Positions 9,367 to 18,639 of a stretch of DNA of 64,000 bases are shown here, piece by piece; within the stretch, counting starts at the first letter, position 1; each line of letters starts with the position of its first letter. A program made the position numbers and the translations under genes. This DNA is from CADEED01 sp036274075. GTDB taxonomy: Bacteria; Pseudomonadota; Gammaproteobacteria; Steroidobacterales; Steroidobacteraceae. The stretch lies in contig DASUGK010000013.1 in NCBI GenBank assembly GCA_036274075.1, positions 17,507 to 81,506 on the forward strand, written 5' to 3'. The notes beneath the pieces are model-generated. The model was not told where the DNA came from and ran no database searches. It saw only the letters and a list, made by a program, of their open reading frames with translations.

Positions 9367-10565
9367 GTGCGCGCCACCAGTCCGTCCAGGGCGGACACTT
9401 CGTTGAGCTGCGCCGCGATCAGCTGCTCGATTTCCTGGCGCAGCGGCGCCAGCTCCACCTGCGAGACCGCGTCTTCGATGAATGCCCATTGCAGCAGGGC
9501 TTGCGCCTGCGGGCGATCGATGCCGCGGGACAGCAGGTAGAACAGCATCTGCTCGTCGAGCTTGCCCGTGGTGGCGCCGTGCCTGGCGCGCACCTTGTCG
9601 GTGTAGATCTCGAGTTGCGGCCGGGCGGCGGCTTCCGCGCCGCTGCCGTTCAGCAGCGTTTTCAAAGATTGGTCGGAGTCTGCGTCGTGCGCGCTCTCGC
9701 GCACGATCATCTTGCCGTTGAAGGCCAGCTTGCCGCGTTCGGTGGCGATGCCGCGGAACAATTCGCGCGTCGTGGTGGCGGGACCGACGTGATCGACCTG
9801 CGCGAAGATGTCATGCGTCTGGATGCCGTTGGCAATACTGGCGGCGACCAACTCGCAGCGGGCGGCGCGGCCGGCCAGCTTCACGAACAGCGTCGAGCGC
9901 GAGGTGAGGCCGCCCAACGTCACGGTGCGCAGGCGATAGGTGGCACGTTCGCCGACATGCGCGGTGAGGGTGTCGAACACGCTGGCGGCGTCGGCGCAGT
10001 TCTGCAGGCGGCAGTGGTCGATCGTGGCGTCGCTCGCCAGCGCCAGGTCGAAAGCGGCGTTGATGGCCGGATCCGCGGCTCCGGCAGCCAGGTGACGTTC
10101 GACCAGGCGCAACCGCGCGCCGCGGCCGGCGTGGATCTGCACGCGGGGATACGAAGTGCCGGCAGAAGCCGCGGCGGCGGCCACGAAGTTCAGCTCGAGG
10201 CGCGCCTCGCCGCCATCGGGCACGGTGACGTGCAGTACCTTGCCTTCGCGTTGCAGGTTGATCCGGGCCAGCGAGAAATCCGCGCCGGCCTGCGCGAGAT
10301 CGAAATCGAGCACGCGCGCCAGTTCCTGCCCGGCATCGCGGAAATCCAGCAGTGAGACCACCGGGCCGGGCGGCGCGGACAGGGCCGGAACGACGTGGCC
10401 ATCGATGAACACCCAGCGCTCATAACCCGGCAACACCGGCGGCAGCGCCAGGGCGGCAGGCGGCGCCGCCGCGCTCACGGCCTCCGGCCGTGCCTTGGCG
10501 AGCGGACGCAGGTTCGCGTAGCGCCAGTTCTCGTCGCGGTTGCTGGGCAGGGCGGGCGAGGTCAT
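9363..10565 (-). CDS. sufD: Fe-S assembly scaffold component SufD
   Basis: This 400-residue protein is a beta-helix family member that pairs with SufB on the SufC dimer to form the SufBC2D scaffold. The C-terminal core has the family pattern ARHGATTGKLDEQMLFYLLSRG, with the conserved His. The N-terminal half is variable, as usual. The ATG at 10565 shares one base with the sufC stop. Confidence 0.93.
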   Translation of the reverse strand: MTSPALPSNRDENWRYANLRPLAKARPEAVSAAAPPAALALPPVLPGYERWVFIDGHVVPALSAPPGPVVSLLDFRDAGQELARVLDFDLAQAGADFSLARINLQREGKVLHVTVPDGGEARLELNFVAAAAASAGTSYPRVQIHAGRGARLRLVERHLAAGAADPAINAAFDLALASDATIDHCRLQNCADAASVFDTLTAHVGERATYRLRTVTLGGLTSRSTLFVKLAGRAARCELVAASIANGIQTHDIFAQVDHVGPATTTRELFRGIATERGKLAFNGKMIVRESAHDADSDQSLKTLLNGSGAEAAARPQLEIYTDKVRARHGATTGKLDEQMLFYLLSRGIDRPQAQALLQWAFIEDAVSQVELAPLRQEIEQLIAAQLNEVSALDGLVART

Positions 10566-11316
10566 CAGGCCACCTCGAGCACCCAGTCGTAGCCGCGCTT
10601 CTCGAGCTCCAGCGCCAGCGACTTGTCGCCGGACTTCGCGATGCGGCCGCGCGCCAGCACGTGCACCTGGTCGGGCACCACGTGGTCGAGCAGGCGCTGG
10701 TAGTGGGTGATCAGCAGCACGCCGCGGTCGGCGGAGCGCAGCGTATTGACGCCCCGGGCGACGACCTTGAGCGCGTCGATGTCGAGGCCGGAGTCGGTTT
10801 CGTCGAGCACCGCGAGCGTGGGCTCGATGACGAGCATCTGCAGGATTTCGTTGCGCTTCTTCTCGCCGCCGGAGAAGCCTTCGTTCACGCCGCGCGACAG
10901 GAAGCTTTCGTCCATCTGCATGAGCTTCATCTTGGCGCGCACCAGCTGCAGGAATTCGTAGGCATCGACCTCGGGCTGGCCGAGCGCCTTGCGGCGCGCG
11001 TTCACCGCGGCCTTCAGCAGGTAGACGTTGTTCACGCCGGGGATTTCCACCGGGTACTGGAAGCCGAGGAACAAACCGGCGCGCGCGCGTTCCTCGGGCG
11101 CGAGCGTGGTGAGATCGCAGCCTTGGAAGCTGACGCTGCCGCCGGTGATCTCGTAGCCGGGGCGGCCCGCCAGGATGTAAGACAGCGTGCTCTTGCCAGA
11201 GCCGTTCGGCCCCATGATGGCGTGGACTTCGCCCGCGTTGATTTCGAGCGACAGGCCATTGAGGACTTTCTTGCCACCGACGGTGGCGGACAGGTTTTCG
11301 ATCTTCAACAACGATT

Positions 11317-11320
<4 letters not shown>
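10565..11320 (-). CDS. sufC: Fe-S assembly ATPase SufC
   Basis: This is a 251-residue ABC-type ATPase. It shows Walker A GPNGSGKS near residue 38, the Q-loop in FLGFQYPVEIPG, signature FSGGEKKR, Walker B LAVLDETDSGLD and the switch His in LITHYQ. ATP hydrolysis drives the shape change of SufB-SufD needed to build a cluster. Start and stop codons overlap both neighbours. Confidence 0.95.
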
Positions 11321-12773
<1,453 letters not shown>

Positions 12774-12777
<4 letters not shown>

Positions 12778-13244
12778 GGAGCCACCTTGGCGCGCGCCAT
12801 GTACTTGAGCTCGCGTTCGAAGGGCGTGGCGGCAGTCTTGCTGTCGAGGCCGGCGAGCTGCGCGAGCGTGATGTCGCTGAGCGCGCGCCGGATCGCGAAG
12901 CTCATGCGCTGCCAGGTGCGTCCCACCGAGCAGGTGTGCTCGATGCCGCATTGCCCGCTGCCCGCGGAGCATTCGGTGAGGGCGATGGGTCCTTCCAGGG
13001 CGTCGAGAATGGCCGCCGCACTGATGTGTTCCGGATCGCGCGCCAGCTGGTATCCGCCGTGCGTCCCGCGGGTCGAATTCACCAGGCCGGCGCGGTGCAT
13101 CTGTTTCAGCAATTTCGCGACGGTGGGCGCCGCGATGTGCGTGCGCTCCGACAAAGTCCCGGCATTGAGCAGGCGAGAACGGTCCGCGGCCAGGGTGGCC
13201 AGGATGACCGTGGCGTAGTCCGTCAGTTTTCCGATTCGAAGCAT
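12774..13244 (-). CDS. Rrf2-family Fe-S responsive regulator of the suf operon
   Basis: This 156-residue winged-helix protein has the Rrf2 start MLRIGKLTDYATVIL and a recognition region APTVAKLLKQMHRAGLV. Three cysteines in CSAGSGQCGIEHTC form the probable cluster-binding loop, spaced C-x6-C-x5-C. It matches the SUF-linked Rrf2 regulators, relatives of IscR. The ATG at 13244 has a purine-rich AGGCGAGG a few bases upstream; a longer in-frame start at 13274 would lie over the promoter. It probably autoregulates the operon through the site at 13264-13300. Confidence 0.92.
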
Positions 13245-13263
13245 GTTTGCAGCCTCGCCTTTA

Positions 13264-13300
13264 AGTGGGACCATTTTAGTACGGATTCAATTCGGCAGAA
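13264..13300 (-). promoter_or_regulatory. suf operon promoter with IscR/Rrf2-like operator
   Basis: On the minus strand, 13283-13267 reads CGTACTAAAATGGTCCC. It matches 12 of 17 positions of the core of the IscR type 1 site (CCGACTAAAATAGTCGG) as I remember it. The central TAAAAT (13278-13273) is also a good -10 box, with a weak TTTCTG 17 bases upstream. A bound apo- or holo-Rrf2 protein would cover the -10 element. The region lies between the divergent regulator and mlaF genes. Confidence 0.6.
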
Positions 13301-13359
13301 AGCCGCAGGGAGCGCCTTTTGCTATTCTTCGCCGCCTTTCCGAGCCCAGGCGTGTCCGC

Positions 13360-14217
13360 TTGAACGAACCCGCAGCGTCAGCAAACAGCCCATCGCCGGC
13401 GCAAGCCGGCGATGCCGTTATTGAGGTCCGCGACGTACGTTATGCCGTCGGCGGTCGCGCCATTTTCGACGGCCTCCACATCACCGCGCGCCGCGGGCGG
13501 ATCACGGCCTTCATGGGCCCGTCGGGAACGGGCAAGACGACGCTGCTCAGGCTCATCACCGGCCAGGTGTATGCCGAGCGCGGCAGCGTGCAGGTATTCG
13601 GGCGCGAAGTCGCGACACTCTCGAGCAAGGAACTGTTCGCCATGCGCCGGCGCATGGGCATGTTGTTCCAGAACGGCGCGTTGCTGACCGACCTCGACGT
13701 GTACGAGAACGTCGCGTTTCCGCTGCGCGCGCACACCGACCTGCCGGAGTCGCTGGTGCGCCAATTGGTGCTGACGAAGCTGCATGCCGTCGGGCTGCGC
13801 GGCGCGGCGCGGCTCATGCCGTCGGAGCTGTCGGGCGGCATGGCGCGGCGCGTGGCCCTGGCCCGGGCCATCGTCATGGATCCCGACATCCTGATCTACG
13901 ACGAGCCCTTCGTCGGGCTCGACCCGATTTCCATGGGCGTGATCTGCCGCCTGATCAAGCAGATGAACGAGGCGCTGGGCATCACCAGCATCGTGGTGTC
14001 GCACGACGTGCAGGAACTGGCGACCATCGCGCACGACAGCTTCCTGCTGTCGCAGGGCAGGGTGGTGGCCTCGGGTACGCCCGAGGAGTTGCACCACAGC
14101 GAGATCCCCGAGGTGCGGCAGTTCATGGAAGGCCTGGCCGACGGCCCGGTGCCGTTCCACTTCCCGGCCTCCGACTACCGCGCCGAGTTGTTGGGCGACG
14201 CCGAGGTTTCGCGATGA
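13360..14217 (+). CDS. mlaF: phospholipid transport ATPase MlaF
   Basis: This is an ABC ATPase of about 285 residues, the energy unit of the MlaFEDB complex that moves phospholipids between inner and outer membrane. Walker A is GPSGTGKT, the signature is LSGGMARRVALARA and Walker B is ILIYDEPFVGLDP, followed by VVSHD. No ATG is suitably placed. The TTG at 13360 (NEPAASAN after the initiator) is my best start, and the N-terminal 20 residues are uncertain. Confidence 0.9.
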   Translation: MNEPAASANSPSPAQAGDAVIEVRDVRYAVGGRAIFDGLHITARRGRITAFMGPSGTGKTTLLRLITGQVYAERGSVQVFGREVATLSSKELFAMRRRMGMLFQNGALLTDLDVYENVAFPLRAHTDLPESLVRQLVLTKLHAVGLRGAARLMPSELSGGMARRVALARAIVMDPDILIYDEPFVGLDPISMGVICRLIKQMNEALGITSIVVSHDVQELATIAHDSFLLSQGRVVASGTPEELHHSEIPEVRQFMEGLADGPVPFHFPASDYRAELLGDAEVSR

Positions 14218-14984
14218 ACGCCGCCACCGACTCGCTGCCGGTCATGGCCGTGCGCCGCGTGGGCGCGGTATCGCTGTTCTTCGTGCAGATCCTGGCGCGC
14301 ATCGGTCCTGCGTTGACGCGTCCGGGCCTCATCGTGCGGCAGATCTACAACGCCGGCGCCCGCTCGCTGGTCATCATCATGTTGTCCGGCATGTTCGTCG
14401 GCATGGTGCTCGGCCTGCTGGGTTTCGATGTCTTCCAGCGCTTCGGCTCGGAGGACTACGTCGGCGTGCTCGCCGCGCTCGGCAATCTCAAGGTGCTGGG
14501 CCCGGTGTTGACGGCGCTGTTGTTCGCGGGCCGCGCCGGCACGTCGCTGACCTCGGAAATCGGGCTCATGAAGTCCACCGAGCAGCTCACGGCCATGCAG
14601 ATGATGGCGGTGGACCCGGTGCGCTACGTGGTGGTGCCGCGCTTCCTCGGCGGTTTCATCGCCATGCCGTTGCTGGCCGCCACGTTCACGGTGATCGCGC
14701 TGTACGGCGCGCAGCTCATCGGCGTGCAGCAGATGGGCGTGGACGCGGGCGCCTACTGGTCGCAGACGCAGAATGCCGTGGACCTGCACGACGTCTGGGA
14801 AGGCGTGGTCAAGAGCCTGGTGTTCGGCGTCGCCGTCAATCTCGTGGCCGTGTACGAGGGTTACCACGCCGAGCCGACCCCGGAGGGTGTAGGACTGGCC
14901 ACCACGCGCACCGTGGTGATCTCGTCCGTGCTCGTGCTGCTGTTGAACTACCTGCTGACGGCCGCGTTCCTAACTACGAAGTGA
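14214..14984 (+). CDS. mlaE: phospholipid transport permease MlaE
   Basis: This is a 256-residue inner-membrane permease of the MlaE/YrbE family with five to six hydrophobic segments. It has the family regions GMFVGMVLGLLG, LFAGRAGTSLTSEIG and EGYHAEPTPEGVG. It overlaps the mlaF stop by four bases (ATGA). Confidence 0.93.
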   Translation: MNAATDSLPVMAVRRVGAVSLFFVQILARIGPALTRPGLIVRQIYNAGARSLVIIMLSGMFVGMVLGLLGFDVFQRFGSEDYVGVLAALGNLKVLGPVLTALLFAGRAGTSLTSEIGLMKSTEQLTAMQMMAVDPVRYVVVPRFLGGFIAMPLLAATFTVIALYGAQLIGVQQMGVDAGAYWSQTQNAVDLHDVWEGVVKSLVFGVAVNLVAVYEGYHAEPTPEGVGLATTRTVVISSVLVLLLNYLLTAAFLTTK

Positions 14985-14994
14985 TCGGAAAGCC

Positions 14995-15519
14995 ATGAAA
15001 AACACACGCTCCCTGGAAATCGGAACCGGCCTGTTCGTGTTGCTGGGCTTCGCGGCGCTCGCGTTCCTGACCACGCAGCTGCCGGGCACGTCGCTCAAGC
15101 TCGGTGGCGGCCCGCCGACCTACGCGGTGACGGCCAAGTTCGACAACATCGGCGACCTCAAGGTGGGATCGCCGGTGACCATGGCGGGCGTGACCATCGG
15201 CCGGGTCGAATCCATCCGCTTCGATCCGAAGGACTTCAAGGCGGCCGTCGTGCTGCGTATCGAAAAGCAATACTCGGAGATACCCGAGGACAGCGACGCC
15301 AGCATCCAGACGGCGGGCCTGCTCGGCGGCAAGTACATCGGCATCGGCCCCGGTGGGTCTGAAACCTTCCTCCAGGATGGCGGTCAAATCGAATTCACGC
15401 AGTCGGCCATCGTGCTCGAGAGCCTGGTCAACAAATTCTTCGCCAACATGGCGAGCAAGGGTTCCGACGATCAGAAGAGCGATGCGCCGCCAGCGGAGGA
15501 TGCACAGGAGCAGAAATGA
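14995..15519 (+). CDS. mlaD: MCE-domain substrate-binding protein MlaD
   Basis: This 174-residue protein has an N-terminal signal anchor (GTGLFVLLGFAALAFLTTQL) and one MCE domain (KFDNIGDLKVGSPVTMAGVTIG, then SIQTAGLLGGKYI). MlaD forms a hexameric ring on MlaE that takes lipid from MlaC. The C-terminus is a short, charged, probably disordered tail. Confidence 0.94.
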   Translation: MKNTRSLEIGTGLFVLLGFAALAFLTTQLPGTSLKLGGGPPTYAVTAKFDNIGDLKVGSPVTMAGVTIGRVESIRFDPKDFKAAVVLRIEKQYSEIPEDSDASIQTAGLLGGKYIGIGPGGSETFLQDGGQIEFTQSAIVLESLVNKFFANMASKGSDDQKSDAPPAEDAQEQK

Positions 15520-16196
15520 TGCAGTCAGTGAAGACACTCGTTCAGGTCGGGTTCATCGCCGGTTTGTTAGCCGCGGGCAGCGCGTTCGGCGCCGATCCGC
15601 AGGCGGCCGGCAAGCCCGCGTCGACGGCCGTCGACACCAGCGGCCCCTCGCAGCTCATCGAGAGCTCGGCGAACGTCATTCTCTCGGGCATCGATTCGCG
15701 CCGCGACGAGTTCCGCAAGGACCCGACCGGGCTGTACGAGCTGGTCGAGAACACTTTGCTGCCGCATTTCGACACGCCTTATGCCGCGCAGCTGGTGCTC
15801 GGCCAGCACTGGCGCAATGCCACGCCCGAGCAGCGCAAGCGCTTCGTCGAGGCGTTCTACAAGTCGCTGCTCTACACCTACGGCGATGCCATGGTCGATT
15901 TCACCGCGGATCGCCTCAAGGTGTTTCCGACGAAGGTGGGGCCGCAGGATACGCGCGCGACCGTGCGCACCGAGGTCAAGCGTTCCAACGGCACCAAGGT
16001 GGCCGTCAACTACACCATGCGCAAGGTCAACGGCGAGTGGAAGGCCTGGGACGTGGTCATCGACGGCATCAGCTACGTGAAGAGTTACCGCGAAGACTAC
16101 GGCGCGGAAGTCGCGCAGAAGGGCCTGGACGCGGTCATCGCGCGCCTCGAGGCCAAGGCCGCGAGCGCCAGGGCCGCGAAAGTGAAGACAGGCTGA
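15516..16196 (+). CDS. mlaC: periplasmic phospholipid shuttle MlaC
   Basis: This 226-residue protein has a signal peptide (cleavage likely after GSAFGA). It is a Ttg2D/MlaC-fold protein with YAAQLVLGQHWRNATPEQRKRF and WKAWDVVIDGISYVKSYR motifs. It carries phospholipid across the periplasm between the MlaA and MlaFEDB complexes. It overlaps mlaD by four bases. Confidence 0.94.
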   Translation: MMQSVKTLVQVGFIAGLLAAGSAFGADPQAAGKPASTAVDTSGPSQLIESSANVILSGIDSRRDEFRKDPTGLYELVENTLLPHFDTPYAAQLVLGQHWRNATPEQRKRFVEAFYKSLLYTYGDAMVDFTADRLKVFPTKVGPQDTRATVRTEVKRSNGTKVAVNYTMRKVNGEWKAWDVVIDGISYVKSYREDYGAEVAQKGLDAVIARLEAKAASARAAKVKTG

Positions 16197-16200
16197 GCGC

Positions 16201-16530
16201 ATGAAGAGGGAGGCGGCCAGGAACCTGCGCGTCGAGATCAGCGAGACTGCCCCGGGACGCCTCGCGGTGAAAGGCGAGCTCACGTTTGCCACCGCCCGTC
16301 ACGCCCGTGAGCTCGGCGTGCTGATGCTCGAAGGCACCCGCGAGAATCCCATCGAAGTCGATTGTTCCGGCGTGACGCGCGGCGACAGCGCCGGTCTCGC
16401 CGTGTTGCTCGACTGGCTGGCATGGGGCAGGCGCCGTTCGCGCGCGGTGTCGCTGCAGAATCTGCCCGCGTCGCTGGTCGCGATCGCGCGGATCTCGGAA
16501 GTCGACGAACTGCTGACGGCTGCCGGCTAG
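16201..16530 (+). CDS. mlaB: STAS-domain protein MlaB
   Basis: This 109-residue single STAS domain contains VDCSGVTRGDSAGLAVLLDW, with the Ser-Gly-Asp-Ser motif of the MlaB/anti-anti-sigma fold. MlaB binds MlaF and is needed for assembly or activity of the transporter. It starts four bases after mlaC and closes the operon. It is convergent with the next gene, with ten bases between the stops. Confidence 0.88.
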   Translation: MKREAARNLRVEISETAPGRLAVKGELTFATARHARELGVLMLEGTRENPIEVDCSGVTRGDSAGLAVLLDWLAWGRRRSRAVSLQNLPASLVAIARISEVDELLTAAG

Positions 16531-16540
16531 CGCTGCAGCA

Positions 16541-17668
16541 TCACGACAGGACGTGGCGCCCCAGCTGGCGTGCGCTGGAGACTCCGGTCAATGCCATCGA
16601 TATCTCGAACTCGCGACGCATGATGTCGAGCGCCAGGATCACGCCGCTTTCACCGCGTGCCGACAGGCCGTAGAGGTAACTCCTGCCGACGAGACAGGCG
16701 TTGGCGCCCAGCGCCAGCGCCTTCAGCACGTCCTGGCCACAGCCGATGCCGCCGTCGAGCAGCACTTCGCATCGGCCCGCCACTGCCTCGACGACTCGCG
16801 GCAACGCGGAGATGGTCGAGTGGCTGCCGTCGAGCTGCCGGCCGCCGTGGTTGGAAACGACAATAGCGTCCGCGCCGATGTCGGCGGCCTGGCGCGCATC
16901 GGCAGGTTCGGTGATGCCCTTGAAGATCAGCTTGCCCGGCCAGCGCTCGCGCACCCAGGCGAGATCCCGCGCGGTCAGCGGACCGAGCTGGCTGCCCATC
17001 CACTCGGACAACTCCGCCGTGCCCTTGCGCGGGAAGAACGTGGAGAGGTTGCCGAAGGTGCGGCGCCGGCTGCGTAACACGCCGAACACCCAGCCGGGCC
17101 GGCGCGCGAAATCGCGCGCGCTGGCGAACGTGAGGCGTGGCGGTACCGCGAGGCCGTTCTTGGGATCGCGGCGGCGCAGCGCCTGCAGGGGCAGGTCGAG
17201 TGTCACGACGAGTGCGGCGCAGCGCGCCTCGAGTGCGCGCGCGATGAGCATCTCGTTGAAGGCGCGGTCGCGCATCACGTAGAGCTGGAACCACAGGGTG
17301 CCTTCGAACCCCGAGCGCACGTCCTCGATGGAACAGATGGACATGGTGCTGAGGCAGAAGGGCACGCCGGCGCGATGCGCGGCGCGCGCAGCCTGGATCT
17401 CGCCGTCGCGCCAGAACAGGCCGGTGAGGCCGGTGGGTGCGGGGCAGAGGGGCATCTTCCAGGGCTCGCCGAGCACGGTGACAGTCGTGTCGAGCTGCGA
17501 CACGTCGACCAACACACGCTGTCTCAGCGAGATGGCACGAAAGTCGTCGCGGTTGCGCGCCCAGGTGAGCTCGTCGTACGAGCCGCGTTCGATGTAGTCG
17601 AACAGCGCGCGCGGCAGGCGCCGCTGCGCGAGAGCGCGCAGGTCGGCAATGCTGTTGACCACGATCAT
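16541..17668 (-). CDS. FMN-dependent alpha-hydroxy acid dehydrogenase (L-lactate dehydrogenase-like)
   Basis: This 375-residue TIM barrel belongs to the LldD/glycolate oxidase family. It has the typical start (ADLRALAQRRLPRALFDYIERG), LSTMSICSIEDV and the catalytic His in SNHGGRQLDG. The FMN phosphate loop reads DGGIGCGQDV, with Gly309 where the family normally has Arg. This is unusual and may weaken FMN binding. The start codon lies two bases from a hairpin repeat and shows no Shine-Dalgarno sequence. Next to an FAH-family hydrolase gene, L-lactate oxidation is a reasonable guess. Confidence 0.85.
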   Translation of the reverse strand: MIVVNSIADLRALAQRRLPRALFDYIERGSYDELTWARNRDDFRAISLRQRVLVDVSQLDTTVTVLGEPWKMPLCPAPTGLTGLFWRDGEIQAARAAHRAGVPFCLSTMSICSIEDVRSGFEGTLWFQLYVMRDRAFNEMLIARALEARCAALVVTLDLPLQALRRRDPKNGLAVPPRLTFASARDFARRPGWVFGVLRSRRRTFGNLSTFFPRKGTAELSEWMGSQLGPLTARDLAWVRERWPGKLIFKGITEPADARQAADIGADAIVVSNHGGRQLDGSHSTISALPRVVEAVAGRCEVLLDGGIGCGQDVLKALALGANACLVGRSYLYGLSARGESGVILALDIMRREFEISMALTGVSSARQLGRHVLS

Positions 17669-17670
17669 GG

Positions 17671-17767
17671 TGGTGTCAGAGAGGGATTGTCGGGATTACG
17701 CCGCCGCGCGGGAGGCGATGAGCGCGGTGCGCCGCTGCGTAACCCCGACAATCCCTCTCTGACACCA
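17671..17767. repeat. hairpin repeat element, copy 1
   Basis: Arms of 30 bases at 17671-17700 and 17738-17767 are inverse complements with one mismatch (17695 against 17743), around a 37-base GC-rich loop. The left arm is identical over 30 bases to 63940-63969 beyond dnaJ, so this is a dispersed repeat family. Total length (97 bases) and design resemble the unrelated inverted repeat at 6175. It separates the FAH-family gene from the dehydrogenase gene on the same strand. Confidence 0.85.
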
Positions 17768-17777
17768 CTTTTCGGGG

Positions 17778-18623
17778 TTAGGCGGAGGCGACGGGTTGGC
17801 GTTGGGTGCCGAGTTTTTCGATGCCGAGTTCCATGACGTCGCCGACGTCGAGGAAGATCGGGGTCGGCTTGATGCCCATGCCTACGCCGGGAGGTGTGCC
17901 GGTGGTGATGACGTCACCGGGATGCAAGCTCATGAACTGGCTGAGGTAGTGCACCAGGAACGCCGGCTTGAAGATCATGGTGCGCGTCGATCCGTTCTGC
18001 CGGCGCGTGCCGTTGACGTCCAGCCACATCGAGAGGTTCGCGGGATCGCCGACTTCGTCGGGCGTCACGAGCCAGGGCCCGATGGGCCCGAAGGTATCGC
18101 AACCCTTGCCCTTGTCCCACTGGCCGCCGCGTTCGAGCTGGAAGTGGCGCTCGGAAATGTCGTTGACCACGCAATAGCCGGCGACGTGCTTCGGCGCGTC
18201 GGCCTCGCTCACGTAGCGCGTCACGCTGCCGATGACCACGCCGAGCTCGACTTCCCAGTCCATCTTGAGCGAGCCGCGGGGCTTCAGCACGGTGTCGTTG
18301 GGGCCGACGATGCAGCTCGTGGCCTTCATGAACACGATGGGCTCGGCCGGGATCCTGGCGCCGGTCTCGGCGGCGTGGTCGGCGTAGTTGAGGCCGATGG
18401 CAATGAACTTGCCCACGCCCGCGACGCAGGCACCGAGGCGAGCACCGGCGGGCGCCCTGGGTAGTTTGGCGGCATCCAGCGCCGCCAGCTTCTTCAGCGA
18501 GTCCGGTGAGAGCGCGGCGCCGGCGACATCGGGGATGACACCCGAAAGATCCGAAATGCTGCCATCCGCATTGACGAGGCCGGGGCGCTCCGCGCCCGCG
18601 GCACCAAAACGTACGAGTTTCAA
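17778..18623 (-). CDS. FAH-family hydrolase, probably 2,4-diketo-3-deoxy-sugar acid hydrolase
   Basis: This 281-residue fumarylacetoacetase-fold protein has the metal-site motifs DWEVELGVVIG and ITTGTPPGVGMG, with GLNYADHAAE and IVFMKATSCIVGPND. Close family members cleave 2,4-diketo-3-deoxy-L-fuconate or -rhamnonate to pyruvate and L-lactate, or act on ureidoglycolate or acylpyruvates. The upstream UxaA-type lyase and downstream lactate dehydrogenase-like gene favour a deoxy-sugar acid route. The exact substrate cannot be read from sequence. Confidence 0.82.
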   Translation of the reverse strand: MKLVRFGAAGAERPGLVNADGSISDLSGVIPDVAGAALSPDSLKKLAALDAAKLPRAPAGARLGACVAGVGKFIAIGLNYADHAAETGARIPAEPIVFMKATSCIVGPNDTVLKPRGSLKMDWEVELGVVIGSVTRYVSEADAPKHVAGYCVVNDISERHFQLERGGQWDKGKGCDTFGPIGPWLVTPDEVGDPANLSMWLDVNGTRRQNGSTRTMIFKPAFLVHYLSQFMSLHPGDVITTGTPPGVGMGIKPTPIFLDVGDVMELGIEKLGTQRQPVASA

Positions 18624-18639
18624 TGGCGTCTCCGAAAGA

